Part shown: piece by piece, positions 61,721-64,000 of the stretch
How positions within the stretch are numbered: position 1 is the stretch's first letter
Layout: each line of letters begins with the position of its first letter
The notes under the pieces: generated by a model
What the model was told of the DNA's origin: nothing
Seen by the model: only the letters and a program-made list of their open reading frames with translations
Database searches by the model: none
Translations under genes and position numbers: made by a program
NCBI RefSeq assembly: GCF_034676545.1
Contig: NZ_JAUCBZ010000015.1
Coordinates: 1,209,001 to 1,273,000 of the forward strand
Origin: Pararhodobacter sp.
GTDB lineage: Bacteria; Pseudomonadota; Alphaproteobacteria; Rhodobacterales; Rhodobacteraceae
Length of the DNA: 64,000 bases
Reading direction: 5' to 3'

Positions 61721-61786
61721 TCATCTTGCCCAAAATACTCTGGGGGTGAGGCCCGCAGGGCCGAGGGGGCAACGCCCCCTTTACCC
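61721..61786. repeat. Dispersed modular repeat, TCATCTTGCC head plus GGGGGTGAGG tail
   Basis: Head TCATCTTGCCCAAAATACTC (61721-61740) is joined directly to the tail TGGGGGTGAGGCCC...GAGGGGGCAACGCCCCCTTTA (61741-61786), the same tail found at 13463-13510 behind a different head. The tail overlaps the stop codon of the downstream DUF1285 gene. Confidence 0.82.
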
Positions 61787-62383
61787 CAAGTCTGCCGACG
61801 GGATCACGGGGAAAAATATGCCCCCCGACCAGAGCCCGAACCACGACGTGCCCTCCTGCGGATAATGCACGCCCAGATCCACCAGCCGGTAAAAACTCTT
61901 GCGATCAATCAGCGCCTCCAAACCGGCGCGGATCATCACATAGGGCGAGGGCTCGCCGGTGTCCGCATCCCGCACCACCCGGATCGGATGCTCGGGCCCG
62001 GCCACGGCGACATCCCCGACATTGGTCTCGAAGGTCAGATCCTGCGCCTCGCCCGCGCCGCTGGCGGTGAAATCCACTGCCACAAACGGCGCATCCTCGA
62101 CCACGATACCGACCTTTTCGACCGGCGTGACCAGAAAATATTTCCCGTCCTCCAGCTTCAGGATCGTCGAGAACAGCCGCACCAGCGGCGCACGGCCAAT
62201 CGGCGTGCCCAGATAAAACCACGTCCCGTCGCGGGCGATGCGAATATCCAGATCGCCACAGAACGGCGGATTCCACAGGTGGATCGGCGGCAATCCGCCC
62301 TTTTTCGCCGCTTTTGCCGCCGAAGCGGCCAGGGAATCGGCGTTTGGCGGCGGGGTGGGGGTCACATTGTCTTGTGGGGCCAT
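61781..62383 (-). CDS. DUF1285-family protein
   Basis: A 200-residue protein of a family that is common in proteobacteria but uncharacterised; the structure known for relatives is a two-domain beta fold. Recognisable are the early PPIHLWNPPFCGDLDIRI, then GTWFYLGTPIGRAPLVRLFST and FLVTPVEKVGIVVED. ATG 62383 has GGAG seven bases upstream. The stop TAA at 61781-61783 lies inside a dispersed repeat, and the last few residues are therefore repeat-derived. Divergent from moxR. Confidence 0.87.
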   Translation of the reverse strand: MAPQDNVTPTPPPNADSLAASAAKAAKKGGLPPIHLWNPPFCGDLDIRIARDGTWFYLGTPIGRAPLVRLFSTILKLEDGKYFLVTPVEKVGIVVEDAPFVAVDFTASGAGEAQDLTFETNVGDVAVAGPEHPIRVVRDADTGEPSPYVMIRAGLEALIDRKSFYRLVDLGVHYPQEGTSWFGLWSGGIFFPVIPSADLG

Positions 62384-62486
62384 GGAAATACTCCAAACTG
62401 CTCTGGGCGAAGGGGTCCATGCTGACATATAACCGGGCCAGAGACAAAATCACGCCCATGCGCATCCACGACCGGAGAAACCGCCG

Positions 62487-63502
<1,016 letters not shown>

Positions 63503-63506
<4 letters not shown>

Positions 63507-64000
63507 CAGACACAGCCCCCGCCCTTCGCCACTCTGCCGAGGCGCTCTCGGGGGCCTTGCCGCCGCTGCTGGTGGCGGCGGAACATCTGGCGAATTCCGC
63601 GCTGCCCGGGGCGCATGGTCGGCGTCGGATCGGGCCGGGCGCGGAATTCTGGCAATTTCGCCCCTCGCATGCCTCGGATGCGGCAACCCGGATCGACTGG
63701 CGCAGATCCGCGCGCGGCGATGATCTGTTCGTGCGCGAAACCGAATGGCAAGCCGCCCGCGCGGTGACCCTCTGGGTCGATACCGGGGCGGCGATGGCGT
63801 TTTCGGGCGATCCCGCGCGCGAGACGAAATCCGCCCGCGCGCGGTTGCTGGCGCTGGCGCTGGGTCTTGTGCTGTTGCGTGGCGGCGAGCGTGTCGGGCT
63901 GGCCGAGGCCGATTTGCCCCCGCGTCTGGGCCGCGCGCAGGCCGAGTTGCTGACGATGGCGCTCGCCACCGAGGCCGCCACCACCACCGAGCACGGCGCG
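63503..64000 (+). CDS. DUF58-domain protein, partial (runs off window)
   Basis: GTG at 63503 overlaps the moxR stop (GTGA). The 166 codons visible encode the N-terminal part of a DUF58 protein, with the hallmark GHRRRI-like GRRRIGPGAEFWQFRPSH, the DAATRIDWRRSARGDDLFVRE core, and TLWVDTGAAMAF at the start of the vWA-like fold. DUF58 partners of MoxR are thought to assemble or regulate envelope or metal-enzyme complexes. The C-terminus is outside the window. Confidence 0.92.

Overview
The window is a gene-dense, high-GC stretch of bacterial chromosome. Its proteins look like those of the alphaproteobacterial order Rhodobacterales (Rhodobacteraceae/Paracoccaceae): a 41-residue ribosomal protein L36, the block PBP-activator-like lipoprotein / rsmI / yraN / gshB, a taurine aminotransferase beside a MocR regulator, glnD followed by murJ, and short dispersed intergenic repeats. 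I see no prophage, integrase, transposase, CRISPR array, rRNA or replication origin. Species cannot be named from the sequence alone.

Layout. 1-2.0 kb: divergent tauR-like regulator (cut by the window edge) and tpa for taurine catabolism, with a paired direct repeat between them. 2.1-11.6 kb: a frameshifted exported hydrolase, a tiny Lys/Gly-rich protein with its own promoter and terminator, a LysR regulator, an AEC carrier coupled to fadH, an EamA exporter, a hydrolase-OsmC fusion, a DUF418 membrane protein and a lipoprotein. 11.8-17.8 kb: a small membrane protein, the arginine pair argD-argF separated by a repeat, a frameshifted M3 oligopeptidase and a frameshifted CDF metal transporter. 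17.9-26.4 kb: one operon of acyl-CoA ligase, a complete branched-chain-type ABC importer (LivG, H, M, binding protein, F) and a PaaK-like ligase, suggesting uptake and CoA activation of a carboxylic acid. 26.4-30.4 kb: a caspase-fold/peptidoglycan-binding protein lacking its catalytic Cys, a lipoprotein, rpmJ, tRNA-Val(GAC), an N-formylglutamate amidohydrolase and a 59-residue unknown. 30.5-36.8 kb: a CobW GTPase, an unknown membrane protein, and a probable redox or electrophile-defence operon (DoxX, FMN reductase, two pirins) divergent from a LysR regulator.

36.9-55.2 kb is mostly housekeeping: trpS, an inactive-looking rhomboid, a GlsB-type protein, lipoprotein-glnD-murJ, rsmI-yraN-gshB-esterase, comM, a DfsB-like protein, tuf, a lipoprotein, parC and a YjbR protein. 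55.3-64 kb: polA, a third pirin, a zinc-finger protein, an ABC ATPase, a frameshifted MFS transporter, a DUF1285 protein, and the start of a moxR-DUF58 operon that runs off the right edge.

Two window-wide themes stand out. First, six single-base frameshifts disrupt five otherwise well-preserved genes, three of them in runs of G or C; sequencing error is the likeliest cause, but real decay or phase variation is not excluded. Second, at least two families of short palindromic or modular repeats sit at gene ends. The window is mainly conserved core genome, and I do not see a clear new multi-gene system. The most unusual single genes are the pseudo-caspase protein, the hydrolase-OsmC fusion and the Lys/Gly-rich miniprotein.
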